64,000 nucleotides of DNA from Catenulispora rubra (GCF_015356825.1 NZ_JAACYW010000026.1:1-64000), one strand, 5' to 3'; numbered from the stretch's first letter, positions 27,889-37,185 are shown. Notes: a model not told the origin generated them from the letters alone. Numbers and translations are program-made.

Positions 27889-29304
27889 TCACCAGTCCCC
27901 GCCTCCGCCCCAGTCCGAGCCGCCGCCGGAGTCGCCTCCGCCGCCCCAGTCGCTGCCGCCCCAGTCCGAGGAGCCGCCGGAGTCGCCCCAGCTGCCGCCG
28001 TTGTCGCCGCCTCCGCCGCCTGAGCCGCCGTCGCCCCAGCCTCCGCCGCCGTTGTCGTAGTAGTTGTTCTCGATGTAGGCGTCGGGGCCGCTGAACATCG
28101 AGCCCATCACCGTGCCGATCATCAGCGCCGGGAGCACCCCGCCGCCGAAGTAGCCGCCGGCCCATGGTGCGTAGGCCGGTCCTGCGTTGTAGTACGGCTG
28201 CGGGCCGTACGCCGTCTCCACCTGCCGTACCTGCGGCTGCTGCCCGGTGTCCACGCGCGTCATGTCCGCGGCGCACGCCGGCACGGGACGCGGCGCGCCG
28301 CCCGGGGGCGCCCACGTCACCTCGCCCACCGACGGGCCGTGGCGCGGGTCGAAGAAGCACGGCGGACGCCGCTGCGGCAGCGGCGCTCCCTTGCGTCGGG
28401 CGTCCAGGGTGGCCAGGGCGAAGCGGCCCTCATCCAGTGCCTCGGTGACGTTCTTCATGTCCTCCGGACGCTGCGCCGCCGCGGCCGCGTTCTTCGCCGC
28501 CTCGTACTGGTCCAGGGCCTTGCTGTAGTCGGCGCGCATCTCGTCGGTCGCGGTCGGGTCGCCGGGGGAGAAGTCCAGCCGGTCCAGCACCTCGCCGTAG
28601 GCGGTGATGTCCTCGTCCACCGCGCGCTTCAGCCCGTCCAGCTCGATGGCCCGCCGCTGCTTCGCGCGCCGCTTCTTCCGGCTGGCCACCGCAAAGTACG
28701 TGCCGCCGGCGATGACCACCAGCACCACGATCAGGATGAGTGCGCCCGCTCCGGATTTGGAAGAAGAAGACGACTTCCCACCGGAGGTCCCGCGACCGTC
28801 AGCGGTCACCGCGGAGTCGACCGACGACACGAACATCGTCAGCACCGTGTCAAGGTTCCCGCCGCTGCCCTGTGCCGCCGCGATGGCCAGATTGTTGGCT
28901 TGATTCGTGCGCAGCGATCCCGAGAAGTCCAGTGCGTGGAAGCTGCGATCGACGCTCGCGGCGTAGACGCCCGGCAAACCGACCTTGTTCCGCAACTGCT
29001 GAAGCAGCGTGCTCTGATGGAACGTCGCATTGTTCGGCAGGATCGCGATGAATACCGCGGTCCCGGAGTGCATCCCGTGGATCTGCGATACCACGGAGTC
29101 GATCTGCGCCGAGCTCAGCTGGACCGGCGCGCTCGGATCCACATAGACCGGCTTGTCCTTGAGCGCGGAGGCGACCGAGTCGATCGTCGAGTCGGCGGCC
29201 CGAGCCGAGCCGCCGCTCCAGAAGAAGACAGAGAGCAGAAGAGCGAAGCCCGCAAGGAGGACGGCGGACGCCCTCCTTCCCCGGCGGGCAAGAAGGTGTT
29301 CCAT
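27889..29304 (-). CDS. TPM-domain-like membrane protein with Gly/Trp-rich tail
   Basis: A 471-residue envelope protein. A signal peptide (about 12-35, cut near ARAAD) leads to a roughly 150-residue extracytoplasmic domain opening KPVYVDPSAPVQLSSAQ, with the plan of the TPM-like domains of actinobacterial membrane proteins. Then come a Ser/Gly linker, one membrane helix (about 188-208), a basic Lys/Arg patch and a cytoplasmic helical region. The last 75 residues are Gly/Ser/Asp with repeated WGG and DW motifs plus AYIENNYYDN. The function is unknown. A GG-rich tail like this is common in YgcG/TPM proteins. The start is CAT at 29302-29304 on the plus strand. Confidence 0.8.
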   Translation of the reverse strand: MEHLLARRGRRASAVLLAGFALLLSVFFWSGGSARAADSTIDSVASALKDKPVYVDPSAPVQLSSAQIDSVVSQIHGMHSGTAVFIAILPNNATFHQSTLLQQLRNKVGLPGVYAASVDRSFHALDFSGSLRTNQANNLAIAAAQGSGGNLDTVLTMFVSSVDSAVTADGRGTSGGKSSSSSKSGAGALILIVVLVVIAGGTYFAVASRKKRRAKQRRAIELDGLKRAVDEDITAYGEVLDRLDFSPGDPTATDEMRADYSKALDQYEAAKNAAAAAQRPEDMKNVTEALDEGRFALATLDARRKGAPLPQRRPPCFFDPRHGPSVGEVTWAPPGGAPRPVPACAADMTRVDTGQQPQVRQVETAYGPQPYYNAGPAYAPWAGGYFGGGVLPALMIGTVMGSMFSGPDAYIENNYYDNGGGGWGDGGSGGGGGDNGGSWGDSGGSSDWGGSDWGGGGDSGGGSDWGGGGDW

Positions 29305-29334
29305 TCCCCGAGGCTAGCCGATCGCCATGGCGAA

Positions 29335-29366
29335 GGCCCGCCGCACACGATCGCGTGCGACGGGCC
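29335..29366 (-). terminator. hairpin terminator of carboxylase alpha gene
   Basis: GGCCCG/CGGGCC and GCAC/GTGC form a stem with a symmetric 2-nt internal loop and an 8-nt apical loop, 19 nt past the carboxylase stop on the minus strand. Confidence 0.55.
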
Positions 29367-29385
29367 CGACCGGCCACGCTGAAAT

Positions 29386-31170
29386 TCAGTCCTTGATCTC
29401 GCAGAGCACCGTGCCCGCCGTGACCGTCGCCCCGACCTCGGCCGCGATCGACGTCACCGTCCCGGCCTTGTGCGCGTTGATCGGCTGCTCCATCTTCATC
29501 GCCTCCAGCACCACGATCAGGTCCCCGGCCGCGACCTCCTGGCCGTCCCCGACCGCGACCTTGACGATCGTGCCCTGCATCGGCGCGGTCAGCGAGTCCC
29601 CGGAGACCGCCGCCCCGCCGGAGGCCTTGCCGGACCGCTTCGGCGCAGCCTTGCCGCCGGCGCGACCGCCGCGGGCCCCAGCCCCAGCCCCGCCGCCGGT
29701 GGCCGACACCCCGAGCTCGGCCGGCAGCGTCACCTCCAGGCGCTTGCCGCCGACCTCGACGACCACCGTCGTGCGCTCACCGGCCTCGGCGGCCTCGCCG
29801 GGCGTCCCCGCATAAGCCGGGATCGTGTTGTCGAACTCCGTCTCGATCCACCGCGTGTGGACGTGGAACGGGCCCTCCTCCGGCGTGAAGGCCGGGTCGT
29901 CCATCACCGCGACGTGGAACGGCAGCGCGGTGGGCATCCCGTCGATCTCGAACTCGGCCAGCGCCCGGCGCGCGCGTTCCACGGCCTGCTTGCGGTCCCG
30001 GCCCGAGACGATCAGCTTGGCCAGCAGCGAGTCGAAGTTCTGGCCGATCTCCGCGCCCTGCTCGATGCCGGAGTCCAGGCGCACGCCCGGGCCCGACGGC
30101 GGCCGCCAGGTGGTGACCACGCCGGGGGCCGGCAGGAAGTTGCGGCCCGGGTCCTCGCCGTTGATCCGGAACTCGAACGAGTGACCGCGGACCTCCGGGT
30201 CGCCGTAGCCCAGCTCCTCGCCGTCGGCGATCCGGAACATCTCGCGGACCAGGTCCAGGCCGGTGACCTCCTCGCTGACCGGGTGCTCGACCTGCAGGCG
30301 GGTGTTCACCTCCAGGAAGGAGATGGTGCCGTCCTGGCCGACCAGGAACTCGCACGTCCCCGCGCCGTAGTAGCCGGCCTCCTTCAGGATCGCCTTGGAG
30401 GCCCGGTACAGCTCCGCGACCTGCTCCTGGCTCAGGTACGGCGCCGGGGCCTCCTCGACCAGCTTCTGGTGCCGGCGCTGCAGCGAGCAGTCGCGGGTGG
30501 ACACCACCACGACGTTGCCGTGCTGGTCGGCCAGGCACTGGGTCTCCACGTGCCGCGGCCGGTCCAGGTAGCGCTCGACGAAGCACTCGCCGCGGCCGAA
30601 GGCGGTGACCGCCTCGCGCACCGCCGACTCGTACAGCTCGGGGATCTCCTCCAGCGTCCGCGCGACCTTCAGGCCGCGGCCGCCGCCGCCGAACGCCGCC
30701 TTGATCGCCACCGGCAGGCCGTGCTCGCGGGCGAAGGCCACCACCTCGCCGGCGCCGGTCACCGGGTCCGGGGTGCCGGCCACCAGCGGGGCGCCGGCGC
30801 GCTGCGCGATGTGCCGGGCCGAGACCTTGTCGCCGAGCGAGCTGATCGCCGCCGGCGGCGGGCCGATCCAGGTCAGGCCGGCGTCCATGACCGCCTGCGC
30901 GAACTCGGCGTTCTCGGACAGGAAGCCGTAGCCGGGGTGCACCGCGTCCGCGCCGGAGTCGGCGGCGGCCTTCAGCAGCTTGGGGATGACCAGGTACGAG
31001 TCGCCGGGGGTGGAGCCGCCCAGGGCGTACGCCTCATCGGCGACCCGGACGTGCAGCGCGTCCCGGTCGGGGTCGGCGTAGACCGCGACGGAGCCGATAC
31101 CGGCGTCCCGGCACGCCCGGGCGACCCGGACCGCGATCTCGCCACGATTGGCGATCAGAACCTTGCGCAC
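29386..31170 (-). CDS. accA2: acyl-CoA carboxylase alpha subunit (biotin carboxylase + BCCP)
   Basis: A 594-residue alpha chain that carboxylates its own biotin with ATP and bicarbonate for acetyl-/propionyl-CoA carboxylase. The biotin carboxylase part opens [21 protein letters not shown], contains the ATP loop [10 protein letters not shown] and the [14 protein letters not shown] active site. A Gly/Ala/Lys linker leads to the biotinyl domain with EAMKMEQPI, the Met-Lys-Met biotin site. Start GTG 31170 follows GGAAGGA by about 9 nt. The beta and epsilon subunits and the biotin ligase are encoded 9-15 kb away, so this window holds a whole complex. It matches accA2 of S. coelicolor. Confidence 0.93.
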   Translation of the reverse strand: MRKVLIANRGEIAVRVARACRDAGIGSVAVYADPDRDALHVRVADEAYALGGSTPGDSYLVIPKLLKAAADSGADAVHPGYGFLSENAEFAQAVMDAGLTWIGPPPAAISSLGDKVSARHIAQRAGAPLVAGTPDPVTGAGEVVAFAREHGLPVAIKAAFGGGGRGLKVARTLEEIPELYESAVREAVTAFGRGECFVERYLDRPRHVETQCLADQHGNVVVVSTRDCSLQRRHQKLVEEAPAPYLSQEQVAELYRASKAILKEAGYYGAGTCEFLVGQDGTISFLEVNTRLQVEHPVSEEVTGLDLVREMFRIADGEELGYGDPEVRGHSFEFRINGEDPGRNFLPAPGVVTTWRPPSGPGVRLDSGIEQGAEIGQNFDSLLAKLIVSGRDRKQAVERARRALAEFEIDGMPTALPFHVAVMDDPAFTPEEGPFHVHTRWIETEFDNTIPAYAGTPGEAAEAGERTTVVVEVGGKRLEVTLPAELGVSATGGGAGAGARGGRAGGKAAPKRSGKASGGAAVSGDSLTAPMQGTIVKVAVGDGQEVAAGDLIVVLEAMKMEQPINAHKAGTVTSIAAEVGATVTAGTVLCEIKD

Positions 31171-31408
31171 GGCGGCAATCCTTCCCAGTGGGTAGTCGTT
31201 TCGCAGTTTAGAGCCGTGGGCGTGAACCGGCCGCACGATGAGGACGTGGTTCGCGCCACTTCGATGGGCCCCCGGGACCACCCGTAACGGCCGTATGCGC
31301 CTTTCGACGTCTCTTTTCTCCCTCTCAAGGTGGATGCGTCCTCGGACGGCGACCGCTACGCTTTTCCTGGAGTAACGCGATACAACGCGAACACAATTGG
31401 GGGACCGG

Positions 31409-32173
31409 ATGGACGGGCCAGGAGACGGCCGCAGCGCCGAGGAAGTCCTGTACGAGGCGCGCAAAGCGCTGTACGTCATGGTTGGCTTCATCGCCCTCAT
31501 CTGGGCGGTGCAGGTGGTGAACTGGGCGACCGACTACCGGCTGTCCAACCACTTCGGCATCGTCCCGCGCAACGTCGGCCACCTCGGCGACATCGTCTCC
31601 TCCCCCTTCCTGCACTACAGCTGGCAGCACATCGAGAGCAACAGCGGTCCGCTGTTCGTCTTCGGGTTCCTGGCGGCCTACCGGGGCGTCCGCAAGTTCC
31701 TGATGGTGACGCTGATCATCACCCTCAGCAGCGGTCTGATGGTCTGGTTCGCGCAAGGCAACTCGAACACAGTCGGCGCCTCCGGCCTGGTCTACGGCTA
31801 CTTCTCCTACGTCATCGTGAAGGGCCTGTTCGACCGGCACCTGGTGGACGTGCTGATCGGCTGTGTCATGGCGCTGTCCTACGCCTACCTGCTCACCGCC
31901 GCGCTGCCCGGCGTGCCGCACGTGTCGTGGCTGGGCCACCTCGGCGGGGCGATCGGCGGCGTGCTGGCCGGCTGGCTGCTGCGCGAGCGCGGCGCGGCGG
32001 CGCTGGCGGCCGGCGGCGGGGGCCGCGAGCCGCTGGGCGACGGCGGCCTGTCCGACACCAAGATCCTGTCCCAACCTGCCAAGGGCGGTGGCCGGAAATC
32101 GGCCAAGGGCGGTAGTCTCCCGGGCAGCCCGCGGTCGGACCTTATGAAGGAGCTCGACGATCTCGGGTTGTGA
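31409..32173 (+). CDS. rhomboid family intramembrane protease
   Basis: A 254-residue polytopic protein with about six membrane segments. It carries the rhomboid catalytic Ser in GASGLVYGY, the His in [13 protein letters not shown] and a [13 protein letters not shown] segment typical of the His-bearing TM2. It should cut membrane-anchored substrates within the bilayer. ATG 31409 was chosen over TTG 31397 because GGGGGA precedes it at about 5 nt. The C-terminal 60 residues are a Gly/Lys-rich cytoplasmic tail. The neighbouring surface protein starts 12 nt downstream and has a C-terminal membrane helix, so it is a possible substrate (inference). Confidence 0.9.
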   Translation: MDGPGDGRSAEEVLYEARKALYVMVGFIALIWAVQVVNWATDYRLSNHFGIVPRNVGHLGDIVSSPFLHYSWQHIESNSGPLFVFGFLAAYRGVRKFLMVTLIITLSSGLMVWFAQGNSNTVGASGLVYGYFSYVIVKGLFDRHLVDVLIGCVMALSYAYLLTAALPGVPHVSWLGHLGGAIGGVLAGWLLRERGAAALAAGGGGREPLGDGGLSDTKILSQPAKGGGRKSAKGGSLPGSPRSDLMKELDDLGL

Positions 32174-32185
32174 TTCCCGAGAGGC

Positions 32186-33538
32186 GTGGGTGGGGTGCGG
32201 ATACAACGCGGAGCACGGTCGGTCGTCACGGGTGTGGCGGGGGCTTGCCTGGTCACGGCGGCGGTAGGAGTACTCGCCGCGACGCCGGCCCAGGCCGCCC
32301 GGACGTCGGCGAACCTGACGCTGGGCCCGAACAGCGGCGCCCCGAACTCGCAGTTCACGGCGAGCTTCCACATGAACTCGCGCAACGGCCCGGCGGGCTG
32401 CCTCGGCGGCCAGGTCACCTTCAACTTCGACGCCGTGCCCGCGGGCTCCGGCGCGCTGGACCAGGCGTGCACCGCCACCGCGGTGATCACCGTGCCACCG
32501 ACAGCCAACCCCGGTGCGCACACGGTCAGCGCGGCCGCCAGCGGCGCGGCGCAGAGCGCGTCGGCGAACGCGACCTTCACGGTCTCCGCCGGGCCGCCCA
32601 CCACGCCGTCCACGACCGGCGGGCCGACCACCCCGACCACCCCGACCACGCCCACGGCCCCCACGTCGACGGCGCCGCCCTCGTGGTCGAACTCGACGAC
32701 GCCCTACCCGGGCTGGACCGCGCCGCCGTTCGCCGGCCAGGTGGTCCCGACGTCGATCGGGAACTGCGACACCCAGAGCCAGCACGCGACGTCGGCCGCC
32801 AAGGGCTTCCTGCAGATACCCGCGTACTCGGTCGGGGCGCATCCGCCGAACAACGGCTCCACGGTGATCACCGAGCCGGCGGCCGGCTCGCTGCCGATCG
32901 TGTCCGTCGGCCCGAGCGGCATGATCCCGCCGCAGCTCGGAGACGGCCGGCACCCGTATCAGAACCTCGAGCTGCTGGAGCCGATCGACGCGAACGTGTC
33001 GCCGAAGCTGCGGCTGGCCGCGGCGGCCGGGGAGCCGTTCGGCTGCCTGCACGTGGAGTCGTTCGGCGGTCCGGGCAGCGGATACGGATACCTCTCGTAC
33101 GCGCTCAAGGACGCGACGGTGACCAGCGTCCAGGACGCGAACGCCGACGGCTCGCTGTTCCAGACGGCCGAACCGACGATCGCCCCGCCGACGACCCCGG
33201 CCGCCCCGGCCTCCAGCGGCAAGGACAAGAAGACCAAGGCGCCGGCCTCCTCGCCGGCTCCGCCTCCGGCCCCGACGGCGAAGTTCGAGCGGGTCGTGCT
33301 CGGCTACTCGTCGCTGTCCTGGGAGTACCAGGAGGCGGCCGGCGGCGCGCAGGCGCCGATCCACCGCGGGGCCGGCACCATCGTCCCCCCGCCGCCGTCC
33401 GCGCCGCTGTCCTACTCGAACCTGGTGTTCGCCTTCGGCGGCCTGGTCGCGGCCGCGGTGGCGTTGATGTTCGCGTACCACTCGCGGCGGCGGGACCTGG
33501 CGCGGCGGCTGCGGCGTCGGCGCGCCACGCACGCCTAA
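32186..33538 (+). CDS. surface protein with Ig-like and Hcp-like regions
   Basis: A 450-residue exported protein. A signal peptide (cut near AQAAR, about residue 38) is followed by an Ig-like beta domain with two Cys, a Thr/Pro linker and a second domain. From about residue 256 (PYQNLELLEPIDANVSPKL) to SYALKDATVTSVQ and LGYSSLSWEYQ (about 371-381) it follows the order of an Hcp/DUF796 barrel, but with a 35-residue Pro/Ala/Lys insert before the last strand. A membrane helix (about 413-433) and Arg-rich end anchor it in the membrane. Hcp is the tube protein of type VI secretion; no other T6SS gene is present, so a role cannot be assigned. It lies 12 nt after the rhomboid gene. Confidence 0.75.
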   Translation: MGGVRIQRGARSVVTGVAGACLVTAAVGVLAATPAQAARTSANLTLGPNSGAPNSQFTASFHMNSRNGPAGCLGGQVTFNFDAVPAGSGALDQACTATAVITVPPTANPGAHTVSAAASGAAQSASANATFTVSAGPPTTPSTTGGPTTPTTPTTPTAPTSTAPPSWSNSTTPYPGWTAPPFAGQVVPTSIGNCDTQSQHATSAAKGFLQIPAYSVGAHPPNNGSTVITEPAAGSLPIVSVGPSGMIPPQLGDGRHPYQNLELLEPIDANVSPKLRLAAAAGEPFGCLHVESFGGPGSGYGYLSYALKDATVTSVQDANADGSLFQTAEPTIAPPTTPAAPASSGKDKKTKAPASSPAPPPAPTAKFERVVLGYSSLSWEYQEAAGGAQAPIHRGAGTIVPPPPSAPLSYSNLVFAFGGLVAAAVALMFAYHSRRRDLARRLRRRRATHA

Positions 33539-33542
33539 CAGT

Positions 33543-33608
33543 GGTCAGACCCGGTCTCGTAGCAGGTCAGACCCGTTCTCGCAGCAGGTCAGACCTGGTC
33601 TCGGAACG
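33543..33608. repeat. three tandem 22-nt repeats
   Basis: Units at 33543-33564, 33565-33586 and 33587-33608 share GGTCAGACC and TCTCG with a few substitutions. They fill the gap between two convergent genes. Confidence 0.8.
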
Positions 33609-33627
33609 GGTCGGCCCTGGTAGCGGC

Positions 33628-34185
33628 TCAGCCCTGGTTGAAGCTGAGCTCGGCGGCGGTCACGGTTCCGGCGGTCCGACCGGGCGCCTCGTGGTACTGC
33701 CAGTACAGGTTGGTGTGCGCGATCACCGCACCCGGAGCCGGGGCGCCGTAGGAGCTGAGGTCTTCGGTGGTGTGGGCGTCGCTGACCAGGAGGGCGTCGT
33801 AGCCGCGCGTGATGGCGCCGTGCAGGGTCGAGCGGATGCAGGCGTCGGTCTGCGCGCCGGTCACCACGAGGCTGCCGACCAAGAGATCGGCCAGGACCGA
33901 CTCCAGGCCGGTCTCCTCGAACGAGTCGCCCCACTGCTTCTGCACCTGCGGCTCGTCCTCGCGCGGGTCGAGTTCCGGCACGATCTTCCACGGCTCCGAG
34001 CCGGCCTCGCGGTTCTCCCCGATGTCCTGGATCCAGACCACCGGGACGCCCGCCGCGCGCGCCTTGCCGACCACCGTGTCGATGTTGGCCACGACGGCGT
34101 CGCGCTCGTGGTTGCCGGTGACGACGCCGTTCTGGACGTCGATGACCAGCACGGCCTTGTTCGGCCGGTTTTCGAGTGTGCTCAT
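33628..34185 (-). CDS. isochorismatase family cysteine hydrolase
   Basis: A 185-residue cytosolic hydrolase. The triad is visible: Asp in AVLVIDVQNG (about residue 16), Lys in VQKQWGDSF (about 83) and nucleophile Cys in GAQTDACIRST (about 114). The family includes isochorismatases, nicotinamidases and carbamoyl hydrolases; the FEETGL region and short length suggest a small amide substrate, not isochorismate. The final residues end in AELSFNQG. It stands alone, divergent from nothing and convergent with the surface protein gene. Confidence 0.87.
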   Translation of the reverse strand: MSTLENRPNKAVLVIDVQNGVVTGNHERDAVVANIDTVVGKARAAGVPVVWIQDIGENREAGSEPWKIVPELDPREDEPQVQKQWGDSFEETGLESVLADLLVGSLVVTGAQTDACIRSTLHGAITRGYDALLVSDAHTTEDLSSYGAPAPGAVIAHTNLYWQYHEAPGRTAGTVTAAELSFNQG

Positions 34186-34222
34186 TTCAACAAACTAGCC
34201 GGGGGTGCCGACAAGCGCTCCT

Positions 34223-34254
34223 CTATTGGATCTCGTAGCTATTGGATCTCGTAG
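34223..34254. repeat. 16-nt tandem duplication at P450 stop
   Basis: CTATTGGATCTCGTAG occurs twice head to tail. The copy at 34239-34254 encodes the last residues and stop of the P450 gene and the other lies just beyond the stop, so the protein is unchanged. Confidence 0.9.
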
Positions 34255-35510
34255 CGGAGCCGCTTGATCCCGTTGATGAAGCTGGACGTCAGCCGGTCCG
34301 GCTCGCCGACGCTGCGGATGGTCGGCGCCCGCGTGAACAGCTCCCGCAGCAGCGCGGTCATCTCGGTCCGGGCCAGGTGCGCGCCGAGGCAGAAGTGCGG
34401 GCCCGGGCCGCCGAAGCTGAGGTGGGGGTTGGGGGAGCGGGTGATGTCGAAGCGGTCGGGGTCGTCGAAGACGTCCGGGTCGCGGTTGGCGGCGTTGTAG
34501 AAGAGCAGGACCTTGTCGCCCTTCTTCAGCGGCGTGCCGTTCAGGTCGTGGTCCTGGGTCAGGGTGCGGCGGAACTGCGTGACCGGGGTCGCGTAGCGCA
34601 GGATCTCGTCGAGGGCGCCGACGATGTGGCCGTCGAAGTCGTTCCGCAGCATCTCCATCTGGTCGGGATGGTCGGTGAGGAGCTTCAGGCCGTGGGACAG
34701 CGCCGTGCGCGTGGTCTCGTTGCCGGCTACCACCAGAAGGATGAAGAACGAGCCGAACTCCTGGTCGGTGAGGGCTTCGCCGTCGAGGTCGGCGTTCACC
34801 AGGCGGGAGGTCAGGTCGTCGGTGGGGTGCCGGCGGCGTTCGCGGCCCAGGGCCGCGGCCAGGCGGTGGAGCTGACGGCCGGAGCGGATCAGGCGGTAGA
34901 GCGCCAGGGGACCGACGAGCTTGGTGCGCAGCGGGCTCGCGTCTTCCGGGACTCCGGTGTACTCCTCGTCGCTGCCGGCCAGGATGCGGTTGGTGTGCGC
35001 GAGGATCATCGGGTGCTGGGGCTCGGGGATGCCCATCATGTCGCAGATGACCTGCATCGGCAGGCGCGCGGCCGCCTCGGCGACGAAATCGCCGGCGCGG
35101 TGGGCTATGAGGTCGTCGACGATGTGGGTCGAGGTGCCCTCGATGTTCGCTTTCAGGCCGTTGACCAGCCTCGGGGTGAAGGCGCGGGAGACGATGCGGC
35201 GGAGCCGGGCGTGCCGGGGATCGTCCATGTTGATCATCGAGCCGAAGTAGCTCGCCAGGTAGCGCGGCATGTCCGGGATGCTGTTGGAGGTCGGCTCGCT
35301 GCTGAACAGCTCCGGATGGCGGCTGGCGGCCACGACGTCGGCGTGGCGGGTGAGGGCGTAGTAGCCGGCGCCGGGCTTGATGAGGGGGAAGCGGGGCTCG
35401 GCGAACAGCGGGGCCGCGGGGCGCGCTCGGAGCTCGGCGAAGGCGGCCATGCGCTGGTCGTAGGGCTGGGACCAGAAGCTGTTGTCGGACAGGTCGATGT
35501 CGGTGGCCAT
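34239..35510 (-). CDS. cytochrome P450
   Basis: A 423-residue soluble bacterial P450 of the CYP124/125/142-like group. It has the oxygen-activation helix with VVAGNETTRTAL, the K-helix EILR, FRRTLTQDHDLNG and the heme loop SFGGPGPHFCLGAHLAR with the thiolate Cys. The motif MINMDDPRHARLRRIVSRAFTP is characteristic. Members hydroxylate sterols, fatty acids or isoprenoid chains; no ferredoxin or other redox partner is adjacent, so general partners must serve it. The upstream 145 nt hold a heptamer array and the end of the GGDEF pseudogene. Confidence 0.92.
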   Translation of the reverse strand: MATDIDLSDNSFWSQPYDQRMAAFAELRARPAAPLFAEPRFPLIKPGAGYYALTRHADVVAASRHPELFSSEPTSNSIPDMPRYLASYFGSMINMDDPRHARLRRIVSRAFTPRLVNGLKANIEGTSTHIVDDLIAHRAGDFVAEAAARLPMQVICDMMGIPEPQHPMILAHTNRILAGSDEEYTGVPEDASPLRTKLVGPLALYRLIRSGRQLHRLAAALGRERRRHPTDDLTSRLVNADLDGEALTDQEFGSFFILLVVAGNETTRTALSHGLKLLTDHPDQMEMLRNDFDGHIVGALDEILRYATPVTQFRRTLTQDHDLNGTPLKKGDKVLLFYNAANRDPDVFDDPDRFDITRSPNPHLSFGGPGPHFCLGAHLARTEMTALLRELFTRAPTIRSVGEPDRLTSSFINGIKRLRYEIQ

Positions 35511-35587
35511 GGGTTTCAGCTTGACATCGAGGGCTGATACGTCAAGTGGGTCGTGGTTGTGGGCCGCAGGCCGGTTGATCGCGGATC

Positions 35588-35636
35588 ACGGTTGACGGTT
35601 GACGGTTGACGGTTGACGGATGACGGATGACGGATG
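35588..35636. repeat. heptamer tandem array (ACGGTTG)4(ACGGATG)3
   Basis: Four ACGGTTG copies then three ACGGATG copies, just upstream of the P450 gene and past the stop of the GGDEF pseudogene. Rotated, the unit is TTGACGG, one base from TTGACCG at 1463-1511. Confidence 0.9.
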
Positions 35637-35655
35637 GCGGATGCGGATCGCGGGG

Positions 35656-36765
35656 TCAGCGGCCGCGGCGTATTCGGCGGCGGTCGCGGGAGGCTGAGGA
35701 GCCGTCGGCCGCCGCCTCCTCCACCTGGATGACGTGCCGTGTGGTGGCGGCGACGGGACGCTGGATGCCTTCGCGCTTGGCCTCGTACTGGGCCGCGTCC
35801 GCGAGCCGGAAGAGGGTGTCGCGGTTGCCGACCGTGCCGGCCGGGCCGTCGGTGGCGGCGTACCCGACCGCGGCGCCGGAGATGCCCTCCAGCTTCGCGG
35901 CGCGGTCGGCCAGCTCCTCGGCCAGCTGGGTCACCGTCGACCAGGGCTGGCCGACGACCAGGACGCTGAACTCGTCGCCGCCTATGCGGGCCGCCAGGGC
36001 GCCGTTGACGGTGCCGGCCACCGCCGAGAGGTGCCCGGCCAGCTGCTCCAGGACGGCGTCCCCGGTGTCGTGCCCGGAGGTGTCGTTGACCTGCTTGAGG
36101 CCGTTCACGTCGCAGATGATCAGCGCCACCGGCAGCCCGGTGAGCCGGTGCAGCTCCATCGCCTCGTCCAGGCCCACCTCGATGGCCCGCCGGTTGGCCA
36201 GGCCGGTCAGCTCGTCGGTGTAGGCCAGCCGCTCCAGGTACTCCTGCCGGTCGGCCTGCGCCAGACCCGCACTGACCAGGGCCGCGAGGGTGGCGGCGAA
36301 GTCCAGGTCGGCGTCGGTGTAGGGCTCCTGGTCGGCGGTGCGGGCCGCGTACAGCTCGCCCCAGACCTGCCCGGCGAAGAAGATCGGCGAGATCAGCGCG
36401 CTGTGCCGCTCGCGTAATCGCAGCGAGGCGGTGCGCCGGGGGTCGGCGTCGGCGTCGTCGCTGCGCAGGGTCCACGGCCGCGGGTACTCCTCGCTGACGA
36501 CGCGCGGGAAGTCCGACGGCGCGTACCACTCCTCCTCCGGGAACCGCTCCTCGAACGGCAGCAGCTCCCCGTGGTTGATCAGGACGCGCAGCTAGCCGGT
36601 GGCGCGCACGTACTCCGACAGCGACACGACCCGCGCGTCCAGGGCCTTGCGGGACTCCTCGGCGACGACGGTGATGACCTGGCTGAACCCGTGGACCCGC
36701 GCCAGGGCGCGGGCCAGGTCGGTGAGCGCACGCAGGCGGATCGAGGCTTGATCTGTATTAGACAT
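35656..36765 (-). pseudogene. GAF-GGDEF diguanylate cyclase gene with internal amber codon
   Basis: Read from ATG 36765, this frame encodes 369 codons with one TAG at 36592-36594 (codon 58). Before the stop: a helical start and the first GAF strands (DARVVSLSEYVRATG). After it, in the same frame: LRVLINHGELLPFEERFPEEEW, the rest of GAF, then a GGDEF domain (YTDELTGLANRR, ICDVNGLKQVND, ARIGGDEFSVLV) with an intact signature. A single C-to-T change of a CAG codon would explain it. The next usable GTG (36177) begins after the GAF domain and would give 173 residues lacking the first part of GGDEF. From memory the syntenic S. coelicolor gene is the c-di-GMP gene cdgE. A sequencing error or readthrough remains possible. 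Confidence 0.8.
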
Positions 36766-36889
36766 GGCCGCGTTGTCCGCCGTACGAAATCACGGGACCA
36801 CGCTAGGTGATGTCCTGCGGCTGTGCCACTTCACCCGTCCGGGCGATGGTCCGCCAGATCGACGCCCGGTGTCGGTACCGTGGCCCGAC

Positions 36890-37081
36890 GTGACCGGAGC
36901 CCAGCACCCCACGTCCCCGGCCGGCGACGGCCTGGCCGCCGCCCGCGCAAGGGCCGCCGAGTTGGGCGTGTCCGTGTCCGAATACGTGCGCGACCAGCTG
37001 CGCCGCACGCGCGGCGAGGAGGCTTGGGAGCGGGCGTTGGCGCAGGCGGGGGAGGCGGTGCCGCCGACGCAGCGGGAGTAG
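36890..37081 (+). CDS. orphan antitoxin-like ribbon-helix-helix protein
   Basis: A 63-residue product from GTG 36890. The core AAARARAAELGVSVSEYVRDQL fits the helix of VapB/FitA-type ribbon-helix-helix antitoxins (RAAELGxSxSEYxR). No PIN-domain toxin or other partner gene lies on either side: the next gene downstream is HMG-CoA lyase on the other strand. It could be a remnant of a toxin-antitoxin pair or a stand-alone regulator. The start is uncertain, and the region upstream shows no good ribosome binding site. Confidence 0.45.
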   Translation: MTGAQHPTSPAGDGLAAARARAAELGVSVSEYVRDQLRRTRGEEAWERALAQAGEAVPPTQRE

Positions 37082-37185
37082 CGGGTGCTGCGCCTCGGCT
37101 CAGGTCAGGTCAGCTTGGCTCTCGGCTCGGCTGAGTTCGGCTGCGCGCGGCTCAGTTCGTAGCGCCGCGCGCCGTGCCGCTCAGC

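Noticed and set aside
29470-31287. 605-codon plus-strand frame opposite the carboxylase alpha gene
   Set aside because: The minus strand has a full biotin carboxylase with all motifs; the plus frame is composed of Arg/Gly/Val/His-rich text without any domain.
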